Below, in pieces: positions 1 through 9,577 of a stretch of DNA of 64,000 bases. The notes beneath the pieces are model-generated. The model made no database searches. It was given only the letters and a program-made list of their open reading frames with translations, and was not told the origin of the DNA. A program made the position numbers and the translations under genes. The stretch's first letter is position 1; every line of letters starts with the position of its first letter. The stretch comes from an uncultured Sphingomonas sp. (lineage in GTDB: Bacteria > Pseudomonadota > Alphaproteobacteria > Sphingomonadales > Sphingomonadaceae), in the NCBI RefSeq assembly GCF_913062585.1, contig NZ_CAJXWX010000018.1, positions 1 through 64,000 on the forward strand, read 5' to 3'.

Positions 1-116
1 TCGAACGGGTTCATCGACATCTTCACGTTCGCCAGATCGACGCCCGTCCCGTCCGCCTTCACCCGCGGCTTCACATTATAATCCAACACCCGCTTCACGG
101 GCACGACGATCTTCAT
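1..116 (-). CDS. etfB: Electron transfer flavoprotein subunit beta, N-terminal part (cut by window edge)
   Basis: The 38 codons present read [20 protein letters not shown] and continue through [13 protein letters not shown]. This is the conserved start of alphaproteobacterial EtfB, the AMP-binding subunit of the flavoprotein that takes electrons from acyl-CoA dehydrogenases and passes them to ETF-ubiquinone oxidoreductase. The ATG is at base 116 and the rest of the gene lies beyond base 1. It sits directly downstream, on the same strand, of the beta-oxidation genes, which fits its role as their electron acceptor. It is too short for the ORF track. Confidence 0.9.
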   Translation of the reverse strand, partial: MKIVVPVKRVLDYNVKPRVKADGTGVDLANVKMSMNPF

Positions 117-130
117 AACCACTCTCTCAA

Positions 131-1438
131 TCAGAAGCTGAAGCGGCCGCCGATCGACGCCACGAATGCACGCGCATTCTGCACCTGGCCGTTGGTCAGG
201 ATCGGCGTCTGCACCGCGGTCCCCGCATAGGCGGCGGTGCGGCGGTCGATGCTGGCATTGGCGAAGTCGATATAGCTGCCCGCCGCATCCAGCGTGAAGC
301 GCGGCGTCACCTTGTACGAGCCACCGATCGAGTAGTTCCAGCGATTGGCATCGGGAACACGCGCATCGCGATTGCCGTCCTGCGTCGGCGTGATGCCGCG
401 CTGCACGCCCGCACGCACCGTCAGCCGGTCATTGGCCGCATAGTCGAAACCGCCGGCCAGCGACCAGCTGTTGCGGTAATTTTCGGGGATCGCGGTGTTG
501 ATCGGCGCGCCCAGCCGGATCGCGTCGAAATCCGCCCAGGTGAAGCGCACCACCTGCGCGTTCAGCGTCAGCTTGTCGGTGGTGCGGAAACGACCCGCGA
601 CGATGATCTGTGCCGGCGTGTAGAATTCCGCCGTCGCCCCGTCGATCGTCCGGTTCTGCCCGGCCAGCGGCCCGACCAGCCCGCCGACCTCCAACGTGCC
701 CTTCAGCTTGTGCTTGATATTCGACTTATAGCTGATGCCGACGGTCGCCCAGTCATTGTGCAGCTGGACACCGGCGGTCCAGCCCAGATCCCAGCCATCG
801 CCCTTCAGCCGCTGATAACCATCGGGCAGCGCCGAGGAGAGATTGGGCAGCGCATTGCCGAGTTCGGCCTTGGTATATTCCACGTTCAGCCCGCCGCCGA
901 CACGCAGCCAGTCGAGCACCGCGATACCGACCGAGGGCTGGATGTCGATGGTGCGCAGCTCGGTCTTCAGCGCGCTGTACCGCGCCCAGCTGCTCCCGCC
1001 ATATTCGGTCGTGAAGCTGTAGGGCGAGGTGACGGCCAGGCCGACCGCGACCCGGTCGCCAAGTGGAATGGCGACCGCACCCGACGGCACGACGCCGCGA
1101 TTGATCGGGTCGCTCGACACACGGTCCCCGCCGACCGGCTGGAAGGTCGTCTGGCCCGGGCGGCGGATCAGCGTGCCGTTGTCGACGACATCACCCTTCG
1201 GAATGATCGCCGAGGCGCCCAGCACCGCTTCGCCCCGCTCCATCCCCGCGATCGACGCCGGGTTCCACCAAAGCGAGGAAGCCCCGGTATCGGCGCCTTC
1301 ACCCGAAAAGGCGCGGCCCTGACCACGGGTCGACTGTTCCTGAAGATAGAAAGCCTGGCCATAAGCCGCGCCCGCAAAGGCGAAGGAGGACGAGACGATG
1401 GCGGTGGCCAGCAGCGGCGCCTTGAAGGACTTTTTCAT
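131..1438 (-). CDS. FadL-type outer-membrane long-chain fatty acid transporter
   Basis: This is an OmpP1/FadL/TodX family beta-barrel that lets long-chain fatty acids or other hydrophobic substrates cross the outer membrane. A cleavable signal peptide (about residues 1-27, ending near AAYGQA) is followed by the hallmark FadL start [20 protein letters not shown] and the S-LWWNPA-I motif. The protein ends in F, as beta-barrels do. The track begins two codons earlier, but GGGGAG lies one base from that ATG and seven from the ATG at 1438, so I use 1438. It lies 14 bases upstream of etfB and shares a strand with the beta-oxidation genes, so fatty acid uptake is likely; hydrocarbon uptake is possible. 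Confidence 0.9.
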   Translation of the reverse strand: MKKSFKAPLLATAIVSSSFAFAGAAYGQAFYLQEQSTRGQGRAFSGEGADTGASSLWWNPASIAGMERGEAVLGASAIIPKGDVVDNGTLIRRPGQTTFQPVGGDRVSSDPINRGVVPSGAVAIPLGDRVAVGLAVTSPYSFTTEYGGSSWARYSALKTELRTIDIQPSVGIAVLDWLRVGGGLNVEYTKAELGNALPNLSSALPDGYQRLKGDGWDLGWTAGVQLHNDWATVGISYKSNIKHKLKGTLEVGGLVGPLAGQNRTIDGATAEFYTPAQIIVAGRFRTTDKLTLNAQVVRFTWADFDAIRLGAPINTAIPENYRNSWSLAGGFDYAANDRLTVRAGVQRGITPTQDGNRDARVPDANRWNYSIGGSYKVTPRFTLDAAGSYIDFANASIDRRTAAYAGTAVQTPILTNGQVQNARAFVASIGGRFSF

Positions 1439-1477
1439 GAGCATACTCCCCAGGATTTTTTGTAATTGGCAAAAGGA

Positions 1478-1891
1478 TCAGCGGATACGGGTCCAGGTCT
1501 GCGTCTTGCAGAGCGGCACGAAGACACAGCCGCGCACCTTCAGCGTGTCCGCCCCTTCGGGGGTCAGCTTGGCGCTATAGGTCTTGCCATCCTCGGCATT
1601 ATAGATGGTGCCGCCGCTCCATGCCGCGCCATCCTGCGCAAAGCCCTGCAGGATCAGCAGGTTCTTGATCGGGCGGTTGCGCAGCTTGGGATCGCGGTTG
1701 TTCCCGTCGGTCAGGTTCGGATTGGCGCGCAACCCCTCGGACGACAGGATGCGGCCACAGACCGACGTGCCGCACTTCTGGATCTCGACCACACCGCCGC
1801 GCGTCTGGGTCTGCCAGCGACCGACGACCGAGTCCGCATTCGGACCGGCACCGGCGCCTGCAAGCGCTATCGTCATCAGGGTCAACAACAT
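1478..1891 (-). CDS. DUF2147 domain protein, exported
   Basis: 137 residues with a short hydrophobic leader (MLLTLMTIALAGAGAG) and then the DUF2147 pattern: VVGRWQT, a two-cysteine turn (IQKCGTSVCGRI), NNRDPKLRNRP and the C-terminal KVRGCVFVPLCKTQTWTR. DUF2147 proteins are small predicted periplasmic beta-sandwich proteins without a firmly established activity; some relatives are found near lipid or TonB-type genes. GGAGAGGAG stands upstream of the ATG. It lies 39 bases upstream of the FadL-like gene on the same strand and may be co-transcribed. Four cysteines could form two periplasmic disulfides. Confidence 0.85.
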   Translation of the reverse strand: MLLTLMTIALAGAGAGPNADSVVGRWQTQTRGGVVEIQKCGTSVCGRILSSEGLRANPNLTDGNNRDPKLRNRPIKNLLILQGFAQDGAAWSGGTIYNAEDGKTYSAKLTPEGADTLKVRGCVFVPLCKTQTWTRIR

Positions 1892-2053
1892 GCCTCAACT
1901 CCTCTCCATGCCCGCTGTCCGGGCCGAGACGCCGGTTGTGCCCGGTCGCCCCTGAATTTCCCTATACGTCCGTCACATGACGCATAGGATAACAATCCAT
2001 CATGCCTACGATGCCGGTGACACGCAATCAAGCGCAACCGGCATCGCCATATA

Positions 2054-3850
2054 TCAAAACGCTTCCAGCTCCAGCGCCATGGTCGAGCGCTTGCCCGACT
2101 TGATCGCCAGGAACGCCGCCGTCGCCTGTGGCAGGATGCGGTCGAAGAAGAACCCGGCGGTGGCGAGCTTGGCCTTGTAGAAGCTCGCCTCGTCGGTGCC
2201 CTCGGCCAGACGCTCGGTCGCGATCCGTGCCGACTTCAGGAAGCAATGCCCGATGCCCACCAGGCCCAGCAGGCGGAGGTAATCGGTCGCAGCAGCGCCC
2301 GCTTCCTCGGGGTCCTTCATGCCCTTTTGTGCGATCATGCCGGTGCTGAGCTGCAGCGCGCCGAAGGCCTGCTGCATCCCCGCCGCCCAGCCGGTGATGG
2401 CCTTATCATCGTGCTTTACCAGCGCCTCGACCTGCTCCGACACCGCGTGGAAGAAGGGGCGCATATAGCGGCCCATATGCGCGGGCATCTTGCGCCCGAC
2501 GAGATCGAGCGCCTGGACGCCGTTGGTGCCCTCATAGATTTGCGCGATACGGGCGTCGCGGACGAACTGCTCGATGCCGTGATCGCGGATATAGCCGTGC
2601 CCACCATGGACTTGCACCGCCATGTTCGCCGCGTCGAAGGCGAGATCGGTGAACAGCGCCTTCACGACCGGGGTCATCAGCGCGACGAAGTCCGACGCGC
2701 GCGACTTGTCCGCCGGGTCCACCGCATTCGCTTCCGCATCCAGCCCCCGCGCCGCCCATTGCCCCAGCGCACGACACCCTTCCGCATAGGCGCGCATGGT
2801 CATCAGCATCCGACGCACGTCCGGGTGGACGATGACCGGATCGGCGGGCAGGTCGGGACACGCCGCTCCGCCCAGCGCGCGGCCCTGCAAGCGATCCTTC
2901 GCATAGGCCACGGCCGACTGGTACGCGACCTCATTGATGCCCAGGCCCTGAATGCCGACCGAGACGCGCTCGGTGTTCATCATGGTGAACATCGCGGCCA
3001 GGCCCTTGTTCAGCTCTCCCACGACCCAGCCCTTGGAATCGTTGAACTCCAGCTGGCAGGTGGCCGAGGCCTTCAGGCCCATCTTATGCTCGATCGCCGC
3101 CACGCTGACGCCGTTCGCGGGGCCGACCGAACCGTCATCCTTGGGCAGATATTTCGGCACCAGGAACAGGCTGATCCCCTTCACCCCCTTGGGCGCATCG
3201 GGCGTGCGCGCGAGAACGAGGTGAATGACATTGTCGGTCAGGTCATGGTCGCCCGCCGAGATGAAGATCTTGCCGCCGGTGAGGAGGTACGAACCATCCT
3301 CCTGCGGCTCGGCACGGGTGCGCAGCAGGCCGAGATCGGTACCGCAATGCGCCTCGGTCAGGCACATCGTCCCGGACCATTCGCCCGAAATCATCCTGGG
3401 CAGATAGAATTGCTTCAGGTCTTCCGAGCCATGGCCCATCAGCGCGGTGGTCGCGCCGTGGGTCAGGCCGGGATAGAGGCTGAACGACAAATTGGTCGCG
3501 CAGATCATCTCCTCGACCAGCTTGTTCACCGCCTCGGGCAGCCCCTGCCCGCCATATTCGACCGGCGAGGCGAGCGCGGCCCAGCCGCCCTCGCAGAACT
3601 GGCGATAGGCGTCCTTGAACCCGGCGGGCGTACGGACGACGCCATTCTCCAGCTTGCACCCTTCGATGTCGCCGGTGGCATTGAGCGGCAGCAGGACGTC
3701 CTGCGTGACACGTGCGGCCTCTTCGAGGATCGCGTCGTAGAGTTCGGGCCCGAATTCCTCCTGCCCCGCGACGGGGCCGAACTCGTCCTCCTTGAACAGC
3801 TCGTGGAGGACGAAACGCATGTCGCGCAGCGGCGCGTTATAGACTTGCAT
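2054..3850 (-). CDS. Acyl-CoA dehydrogenase, ~600-residue class
   Basis: This FAD enzyme makes the first beta-oxidation step, acyl-CoA to trans-2-enoyl-CoA, and passes electrons to ETF. The 598 residues match the larger bacterial class (Bacillus FadE and DmdC-like), not the ~380-residue short-chain enzymes. The order is an N-terminal helical domain, the middle domain with MCLTEAHCGTDLG and a TGGKIFISAGDH stretch, the C-terminal helical domain with QVHGGHGYIRDHGIEQFVRDARI and YEGTNGVQALDLVGRK, and the extra C-terminal domain of this class. GGAGAGGA precedes the ATG. It starts 18 bases after the FadN-like gene, so the two are co-transcribed. Chain-length preference cannot be read from sequence. 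Confidence 0.93.
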   Translation of the reverse strand: MQVYNAPLRDMRFVLHELFKEDEFGPVAGQEEFGPELYDAILEEAARVTQDVLLPLNATGDIEGCKLENGVVRTPAGFKDAYRQFCEGGWAALASPVEYGGQGLPEAVNKLVEEMICATNLSFSLYPGLTHGATTALMGHGSEDLKQFYLPRMISGEWSGTMCLTEAHCGTDLGLLRTRAEPQEDGSYLLTGGKIFISAGDHDLTDNVIHLVLARTPDAPKGVKGISLFLVPKYLPKDDGSVGPANGVSVAAIEHKMGLKASATCQLEFNDSKGWVVGELNKGLAAMFTMMNTERVSVGIQGLGINEVAYQSAVAYAKDRLQGRALGGAACPDLPADPVIVHPDVRRMLMTMRAYAEGCRALGQWAARGLDAEANAVDPADKSRASDFVALMTPVVKALFTDLAFDAANMAVQVHGGHGYIRDHGIEQFVRDARIAQIYEGTNGVQALDLVGRKMPAHMGRYMRPFFHAVSEQVEALVKHDDKAITGWAAGMQQAFGALQLSTGMIAQKGMKDPEEAGAAATDYLRLLGLVGIGHCFLKSARIATERLAEGTDEASFYKAKLATAGFFFDRILPQATAAFLAIKSGKRSTMALELEAF

Positions 3851-3868
3851 GGGATTATCCTCTCCCGA

Positions 3869-6199
3869 TCAATTGCGCAGCGGCTTGCCGGTTTCGAGCA
3901 TATGCTCGACCCGCGCCTGGGTCCGCGCATCCTTGACGCTTTCCATGAAGGCGGCGCGTTCCAGCTTCAACAGCTGATCCTCGCTCACCTCGTCGATGAT
4001 GTCGGCTTCGCCACCGGTGACGATGTTCGCCAGACGGCCCGCGACCACCACGTCGTATGGCGTCGCGACGCCCTTCTTGGCGAAGTCGGCGACCGCGCCG
4101 TTGAAGGCGACGCGTCCGGCCGCGCCCGGCAGGCGGAAGACGGGCTTTTCAGGCGCCTGATAACCCTCGACCAGCGACAGCGCCTTCTGCTTGGCATCGG
4201 CCAGCAGACGGTCGCGGTTCATGGTGATGCCATCGTCCTTGCGGAGATAGCCCAGGTCCTTGGCCAGAGCCGCCGAACGCGACACCTGCGCGGTCGAGAT
4301 GGTCTCGAACGCCTTCATCACGGCAGGCATCGGCCCCTTGGGCATCTTGGGCGACTTGGCGAGACGGTCGATCAGCTCGCCATTGCCACCCCAGCCGGGG
4401 ACCAGACCGACGCCGGTCTCGACCAGCCCGATATAGCTCTCCGCATGGGCCTGGATCGCATCGGCGTGGAGCAGGATCTCGCACCCGCCGCCTAGCGCCA
4501 TGCCGGCCGGAGCCGCGACCACCGGGAAAGGTGCGTATTTCAGCGCCTTGTACGCCTGCTGCCCCGCGACGACCAGCTTGTCGACCTCACCCCAGGCCGC
4601 GATATTCACCGCGAACATGGCGAGGCCGAGATTGGCCCCAGCCGAGAAGTTGCTGCCCTCATTATAGATGACCAGCGCCTTATACTGGCTCTTCACCAGC
4701 GCGATGGTCTTTTGCAGGAGTGACAGCACCTGCTCGTCGAGCGCGTTCATCTTGCCGGTGAACTCGAACGCGACGACGCCGTCGCCGACATCCCAGGCCG
4801 CCGCCGAGCCGTTCTTGAGAAGCGGCTCAGAGCGCAGCTTGATGTCCTCGAGCAGCAGCACGCCCTCGGCGCGGACGACATCTTCATAGTCGCCGCCCAG
4901 CGTCAGATATTGCCGCTTGCCATCGACCACACGGTAGAAGGGACGGTCGCCCGCCGTCTCCAGCAGCGCCGGGACCGGCTTGCCCTCGGCGCGCAGCCGC
5001 TCGGCCAGCTTGCCCGGGCCCATGCGGTCGATCAGCTCGAACGGGCCGAACTTCCAGTTATAGCCCAGCTTCATCGCGTCATCGATCGCGACCACGTCGT
5101 CCGCCGCTTCGCCGACCAGCCCGGCGGCATAGGACAGGACCGGTCCCAGGATCGCCCAGGCATAATCGCCGACCTTGCCTGGCGTCGCGACCAGCGCGGC
5201 CAGATCCTTTTCGGCCCGGCCCGGCAGACGTTCCGGCTTCTTCTCCGCGCGATACTCGCCGGTCTTCAGGTCGATCGCCTGCTTGGCCTTGCTGCCGTCG
5301 GGCTTGCGGTCGAGGCGGTAGAAGCCGCCCTTGCCCTTGCGGCCAGTAAAGCCCTCCGCAATCATCTTGTCGACCAGCGGCAGCGGACGGATGGTGTCGA
5401 AATAGGCGTCGCCTTCCGGCAGGGTCGAGGACAGCGACTTGGCGAGCAGCGGCATCAGGTCGATGCCGACCAAGTCGAGCAGCCCGAAAATGCCGGTCTT
5501 GGGCACGCCCATCGGACGACCGCCGATCTGGTCCGCTTCCTCGACGGTCAGCCCCTGGTCGAGCGCGGCGTTGAGCGCGATCGCCAGCCAATAGGTGCCG
5601 ATGCGGTTGGCGATGAAGCCCGGCGTATCCTTGGCGCGGACGATCCGCTTGCCCATGCGGTGATCGACGAACTGCTCGACCTTGGCCGCGACACCGGCAT
5701 CGGTGTGCTCGGAGGTGACGATCTCGATCAGCCGCATATAGCGCGGCGGATTGAAGAAATGGGTGATGAGGAAGTCGCGCCTGAACTGCTCCGACCGCCC
5801 CTCGACCAGATGACCGAGCGGGATGGTCGAGGTGTTGGACGACACCGCCGTGCCGGGGCGCTTCATCGTCTCCAGCTTGGCATAGAGCGATTGCTTGATG
5901 TCCAGCCGCTCGACCACCGCCTCCACGATCCAGTCGCACTCGGCGACCTTGTCGAGATGATCCTCGATATTGCCCGTTTCCACCAGCTTGGCGGCGGCAG
6001 GCGACATGAAGGGTGCGGGCTCGGTCTTGAGCATCTTTGCAACCGCGCCCTTGGCGACGGCGTCACGGTCGCTGCCATCCCTGGGCACGATGTCGAGCAG
6101 CAGGACGGGCACACCGGCATTGGCGACCTGCGCCGCGATGCCCGCGCCCATCACGCCTGCGCCAATCACGCAAACCTTATTGATCGTGTCAGCCATCAT
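3869..6199 (-). CDS. FadN-type 3-hydroxyacyl-CoA dehydrogenase/enoyl-CoA hydratase
   Basis: This bifunctional enzyme carries out hydration of 2-enoyl-CoA and NAD-dependent oxidation of 3-hydroxyacyl-CoA. The dehydrogenase part comes first: Rossmann motif VCVIGAGVMGAGIA near residue 8, the catalytic His in ITHFFNPPRYM, and DTPGFIANRIG. The hydratase part comes last: FSAGANLGL oxyanion region, GMALGGGCE, and catalytic Glu in ESYIGLVETGVGLVPGWGG. This order is that of Bacillus FadN, the reverse of E. coli FadB. The track adds 15 residues; the ATG at 6199 has GGAG upstream and overlaps the thiolase stop as ATGA, so translation is coupled. Confidence 0.93.
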   Translation of the reverse strand: MMADTINKVCVIGAGVMGAGIAAQVANAGVPVLLLDIVPRDGSDRDAVAKGAVAKMLKTEPAPFMSPAAAKLVETGNIEDHLDKVAECDWIVEAVVERLDIKQSLYAKLETMKRPGTAVSSNTSTIPLGHLVEGRSEQFRRDFLITHFFNPPRYMRLIEIVTSEHTDAGVAAKVEQFVDHRMGKRIVRAKDTPGFIANRIGTYWLAIALNAALDQGLTVEEADQIGGRPMGVPKTGIFGLLDLVGIDLMPLLAKSLSSTLPEGDAYFDTIRPLPLVDKMIAEGFTGRKGKGGFYRLDRKPDGSKAKQAIDLKTGEYRAEKKPERLPGRAEKDLAALVATPGKVGDYAWAILGPVLSYAAGLVGEAADDVVAIDDAMKLGYNWKFGPFELIDRMGPGKLAERLRAEGKPVPALLETAGDRPFYRVVDGKRQYLTLGGDYEDVVRAEGVLLLEDIKLRSEPLLKNGSAAAWDVGDGVVAFEFTGKMNALDEQVLSLLQKTIALVKSQYKALVIYNEGSNFSAGANLGLAMFAVNIAAWGEVDKLVVAGQQAYKALKYAPFPVVAAPAGMALGGGCEILLHADAIQAHAESYIGLVETGVGLVPGWGGNGELIDRLAKSPKMPKGPMPAVMKAFETISTAQVSRSAALAKDLGYLRKDDGITMNRDRLLADAKQKALSLVEGYQAPEKPVFRLPGAAGRVAFNGAVADFAKKGVATPYDVVVAGRLANIVTGGEADIIDEVSEDQLLKLERAAFMESVKDARTQARVEHMLETGKPLRN

Positions 6200-7332
6200 G
6201 CACGCTCCAGAACAGTCGCGATGCCCTGCCCGCCGCCGATGCACTGGGTGGCGAGCGCGTACTGGCCGCCGTCGCGCGCCAGCAGCGCCGCCGCCTTGCC
6301 GACGATACGCGCCCCGGTCGCGCCCAGCGGATGGCCGATCGCGATCGCGCCGCCGTCCTTGTTGATCGTGTCTTCCTTCAGGCCCAGATCGCGGATGCAG
6401 GCGATCGCCTGGCTGGCAAAGGCTTCGTTGATCTCGACCACGTCGAGGTCGCTCGACGCGATACCCGCCCGCGACAGTGCCTTCTTGGACGAGGCGATCG
6501 GACCCAGGCCCATCGTCTCGGGCTCGCAGCCCGAAATGGCGACCGACTTGATACGGGCGAGGATGGTCAGGCCATGCTTCTTGGCGAACTCTTCCGACGT
6601 GACCAGCACGGCGGCGGCGCCATCGGTCAGCGGCGAGGCGGTGCCCGCCGTCACCGTGCCGTCCTTGTCGAAGGCAGGCTTCAGGCCGGACAGCACCTCT
6701 TCGGTCGTGTCGGGACGGATCAGGCCGTCCTCGGTCACATCGCCCGCCTTGGTGTGGATCGGCACGATCTCATCGGCCAGACGCCCGGCCGAACGCGCCT
6801 CGGCAGCCTTTTTCTGGCTGACGACCGCGAACTTCTCCTGCTCGGCGCGGGTGATCTGGTACTTCTGCGCGACATTCTCGGCAGTCTGGCCCATGCCCAT
6901 ATAGGCGCCCGGTCGGGCGGCGGCGAGTTCGGGATTGGGGAGAGGATTGTAGCCCCCCATCGGCACGCGGCTCATCGACTCGATACCGGCGCAGATGAAC
7001 GCCTCGCCCGCGCCGATCTGGATCTGGCCCATGGCGATGTGGATGGCCGACATGGACGACCCGCAAAAACGGTTCACCGTCATGCCGCCGACAGACAGCG
7101 GCAGGTCCGCCAGCAGCCCGATCAGCCGCGCGACGTTCATGCCCTGCTCGCCCTCGGGGAAGGCGCAGCCCAGGATGATGTCCTCGATCTCCGAGGCATC
7201 GACGCCGGTCCGTTCGATCAGGCCGCGAATCACCTGCGCGGTCAGGTCATCGGGACGAACCCGTGCGAGCGCGCCCTTGCCAGCCTGGGTGAAGGGAGAG
7301 CGGGCATAGCCTGCGATCACGATGTTGGTCAT
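6196..7332 (-). CDS. fadA: Acetyl-CoA C-acyltransferase (thiolase)
   Basis: This thiolase cleaves 3-ketoacyl-CoA with CoA in the last beta-oxidation step. Family motifs are present: nucleophilic Cys in VNRFCGSSMSAIH, NEAFASQ, GGAIAIGHPLGATGAR, and the second active-site Cys in ATQCIGGGQG. At 378 residues it is normal length. It is the first gene of the minus-strand operon fadA - fadN-like - acyl-CoA dehydrogenase, the same set as Bacillus fadNAE. It is divergent from an acyl-CoA ligase across 131 bases that probably hold the control region. Confidence 0.95.
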   Translation of the reverse strand: MTNIVIAGYARSPFTQAGKGALARVRPDDLTAQVIRGLIERTGVDASEIEDIILGCAFPEGEQGMNVARLIGLLADLPLSVGGMTVNRFCGSSMSAIHIAMGQIQIGAGEAFICAGIESMSRVPMGGYNPLPNPELAAARPGAYMGMGQTAENVAQKYQITRAEQEKFAVVSQKKAAEARSAGRLADEIVPIHTKAGDVTEDGLIRPDTTEEVLSGLKPAFDKDGTVTAGTASPLTDGAAAVLVTSEEFAKKHGLTILARIKSVAISGCEPETMGLGPIASSKKALSRAGIASSDLDVVEINEAFASQAIACIRDLGLKEDTINKDGGAIAIGHPLGATGARIVGKAAALLARDGGQYALATQCIGGGQGIATVLERA

Positions 7333-7358
7333 CCAATCCTCTCTTTATGGGCTTGCGG

Positions 7359-7395
7359 CCTAACGTTAAGGTGCGTTACCTACCCTATACGTCAA
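7359..7395 (-). promoter_or_regulatory. Putative promoter/operator of the fadA operon, MerR-like spacing
   Basis: On the minus strand TTGACG (bases 7395-7390) could be a -35 box, and CTTAAC/TTAACG lies 19-20 bases further, the long spacer typical of MerR-regulated promoters. The -10 area overlaps the near-palindrome cctaacgttaagg (7359-7371). A MerR regulator is encoded after the divergent ligase gene. The assignment is inferred from spacing and neighbourhood only. Confidence 0.4.
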
Positions 7396-7463
7396 CACAA
7401 TAAGCAACTCGACCGCAATCGACAACCGGGTATGGTCGAAAAAAGATACAGGAGAGTGACGCG

Positions 7464-9176
7464 ATGACGGCAGAAGCCATCGGAGGAGCCACTATAGCCG
7501 GGGTACCGGGCCAGGCGACGGGACGCCCGCTGGTCTTCGAGCCGCGATTGCTGACCGACATGTTCGAGACCACGGTACGGCGCCATGGTGCCCGCCCCGC
7601 CATCGACTTCATGGGCCGAATCACGCGCTATGACGATCTGGGCGCCATGGTCGACAAGGCCGCCGCCGGACTACAGGCATTGGGGGTGAAGCCCGGCACC
7701 CGCGTCGCGCTCTGCCTGCCCAACATCATCTATTACCCGGTCCTGTTCTTCGCCACGCTCAAGGCCGGGGGCATCGTCGTCAACGTCAACCCGCTCTATG
7801 TCGATCGCGAACTGTGCCACCTGCTGGAGGATTCGGGCGCGGAGATCATCGCGACCTGCGACATCCCCGACATCTATGCGCGCGTCAGCAAGGCCGCCGA
7901 AAAGCTGTCAGTGCGCCACGTCATTTCCTGCCCCGTTGCCGATGCGCTGCCCGTCGTGAAGAGCTTTGCCTATCGCCTGTTCAAGCGCGCGATGATCGCC
8001 GCGCCCGGCCCCTCGCCCCGGCACCTGACCTTCGCCCAGCTGACGAAGCGCGGGGGCACGCCGACCCCGGTATCGGCCAAGCCCGATGATGTGGCCGTGC
8101 TGCAATATACCGGCGGCACCACCGGGAGCCCCAAGGCGGCGATGCTCTCCCATGCCAATCTGATCGCCAATGCCGATGCGATGGTCATCCATACCGGCGG
8201 CGAGGCGATGGTCGGCGAGGAGCGCATACTGGGCGTCCTGCCCCTCTTCCACGTCTTTGCGCTGACGACCGTGCTCAGCTTCGCGATCCGGGTCGGGGCC
8301 GAGATGATCCTGCTCCCCCGGTTCGAGCTGGACCAGGTGCTCAAGACCATCGCGCGCAGCCAGCCGACCTATTTCCCCGCCGTCCCGACCATCTACAACG
8401 CGATCGCGGGCGTGGCCGAGGCGCGCAAGGTCGACCTGTCGGCGATCAAGGCGTGCATCTCCGGCGGCGCGCCCTTGCCCGCCGAAGTGCGCGTGGCGTT
8501 CGAAAACACGACCGGCGGCAAGCTGGTCGAGGGCTATGGCCTGTCGGAAGCATCGCCGATCATCACCTGCAATCCGATCATCGGCGAGAATAAGGGCGGG
8601 TCCGCAGGCCTGCCCTTCCCAGGCACGATCATCGAGATCCGCGACCGCGACAACCCCGACCGGCTGATGCCGCCGGGCGAGGTCGGCGAAATCTGCGCAC
8701 GCGGGCCCCAGGTTATGTCCGGCTATTGGAATAAGCCGACCGAAACCGAACAGGTCTTCATCCATGGCGCGCTACGCACCGGCGATGTCGGCTATCTGGA
8801 CGAGGACGGCTATCTGTTCATCGTCGACCGGATCAAGGACGTCATCCTGTGCGGCGGCTACAATGTCTATCCGCGCATGATCGAAGAGGCGCTGTACGAG
8901 CATCCGGCGGTCGCCGAGGCGGTCGTGATCGGCATTCCCGACGCCTATCGCGGCCAGTCGCCCAAGGCCTTCGTCAAGCTCGCGCCCGACCATCAGGCGA
9001 CGCCGGAGGAACTCCGTGCCTTTTTACAGGACAAGGTCAGCAAGATCGAGCTTCCCCGCGAAGTCGAAATCCGCGAAAGCCTGCCCAAGACCTTGATCGG
9101 CAAATTGTCGAAAAAGGAGCTTGTCGAGGAAGAATTGGCGAAGGCGGCGGCGATGGCCTCGCCCGTGGGGGAATAG
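7464..9176 (+). CDS. Long-chain fatty acid--CoA ligase (AMP-forming)
   Basis: This ligase activates fatty acids as acyl-CoA using ATP and so feeds the divergent beta-oxidation operon. Adenylate-forming motifs are clear: P-loop YTGGTTGSPKAAMLSHANL near residue 216, GYGLSEASPI (A5), the YLDEDGYLFIVDRIKD region with the catalytic Asp, and the C-terminal LPKTLIGKLSKKEL lysine motif. 570 residues is typical of FadD. CAGGAGAGTG precedes the ATG. The next gene, a MerR regulator, starts three bases after the stop. Confidence 0.93.
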   Translation: MTAEAIGGATIAGVPGQATGRPLVFEPRLLTDMFETTVRRHGARPAIDFMGRITRYDDLGAMVDKAAAGLQALGVKPGTRVALCLPNIIYYPVLFFATLKAGGIVVNVNPLYVDRELCHLLEDSGAEIIATCDIPDIYARVSKAAEKLSVRHVISCPVADALPVVKSFAYRLFKRAMIAAPGPSPRHLTFAQLTKRGGTPTPVSAKPDDVAVLQYTGGTTGSPKAAMLSHANLIANADAMVIHTGGEAMVGEERILGVLPLFHVFALTTVLSFAIRVGAEMILLPRFELDQVLKTIARSQPTYFPAVPTIYNAIAGVAEARKVDLSAIKACISGGAPLPAEVRVAFENTTGGKLVEGYGLSEASPIITCNPIIGENKGGSAGLPFPGTIIEIRDRDNPDRLMPPGEVGEICARGPQVMSGYWNKPTETEQVFIHGALRTGDVGYLDEDGYLFIVDRIKDVILCGGYNVYPRMIEEALYEHPAVAEAVVIGIPDAYRGQSPKAFVKLAPDHQATPEELRAFLQDKVSKIELPREVEIRESLPKTLIGKLSKKELVEEELAKAAAMASPVGE

Positions 9177-9179
9177 ACG

Positions 9180-9569
9180 GTGGGCGAAAATGAGGAACTT
9201 CGCGGCATCCAGGATGTCGCGAACAGCCTGGGCGTGACGACGCGCACGCTGCGCTTCTATGAGGATCGCGGGCTGATCGAGCCGCGCCGGGTGGGCACCG
9301 CCCGCGTTTATTCCAAGCGGGAGACGGGGCGGATGCAGCTGATCCTGCGCGGCAAGCGGCTGGGCTTTTCGCTGCGCGAGATCGAGGAGTTCCTTCGGCT
9401 GTACGACGCGGATCCGCAACATGTCGAACAAATGCGCGTCCTGGCCGAACGCTGCCGCGAGCGGGTGGACGAACTCCGCCAGCAGATGACCGCGCTGGTC
9501 CAGACGGTCGAGGAGCTGGAGACGATCGAACGCGAAGCGCGCGAGCGGATCGCGAAGGCGGGCGTTTAA
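9180..9569 (+). CDS. MerR-family regulator, likely controlling fatty acid/acyl-CoA catabolism
   Basis: 129 residues with an N-terminal MerR winged helix-turn-helix (IQDVANSLGVTTRTLRFYEDRGLIEPRRVG, then RVYSKRETGRMQLILRGKRLGFSLREI) and a C-terminal coiled coil for dimerisation. There is no cysteine cluster for metal sensing, so it is not a metal regulator. The start is GTG. Close linkage to an acyl-CoA ligase and beta-oxidation operon recalls the LiuR branch, which controls branched-chain amino acid and fatty acid degradation in proteobacteria. Its target is inferred, with the divergent region at 7.33-7.46 kb the obvious candidate. Confidence 0.88.
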   Translation: MGENEELRGIQDVANSLGVTTRTLRFYEDRGLIEPRRVGTARVYSKRETGRMQLILRGKRLGFSLREIEEFLRLYDADPQHVEQMRVLAERCRERVDELRQQMTALVQTVEELETIEREARERIAKAGV

Positions 9570-9577
9570 CGCCTATT

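Noticed and set aside
2246-4495. 749-residue plus-strand ORF over acyl-CoA dehydrogenase and FadN-like genes
   Set aside because: Shadow frame; no recognisable motif and no ribosome site.
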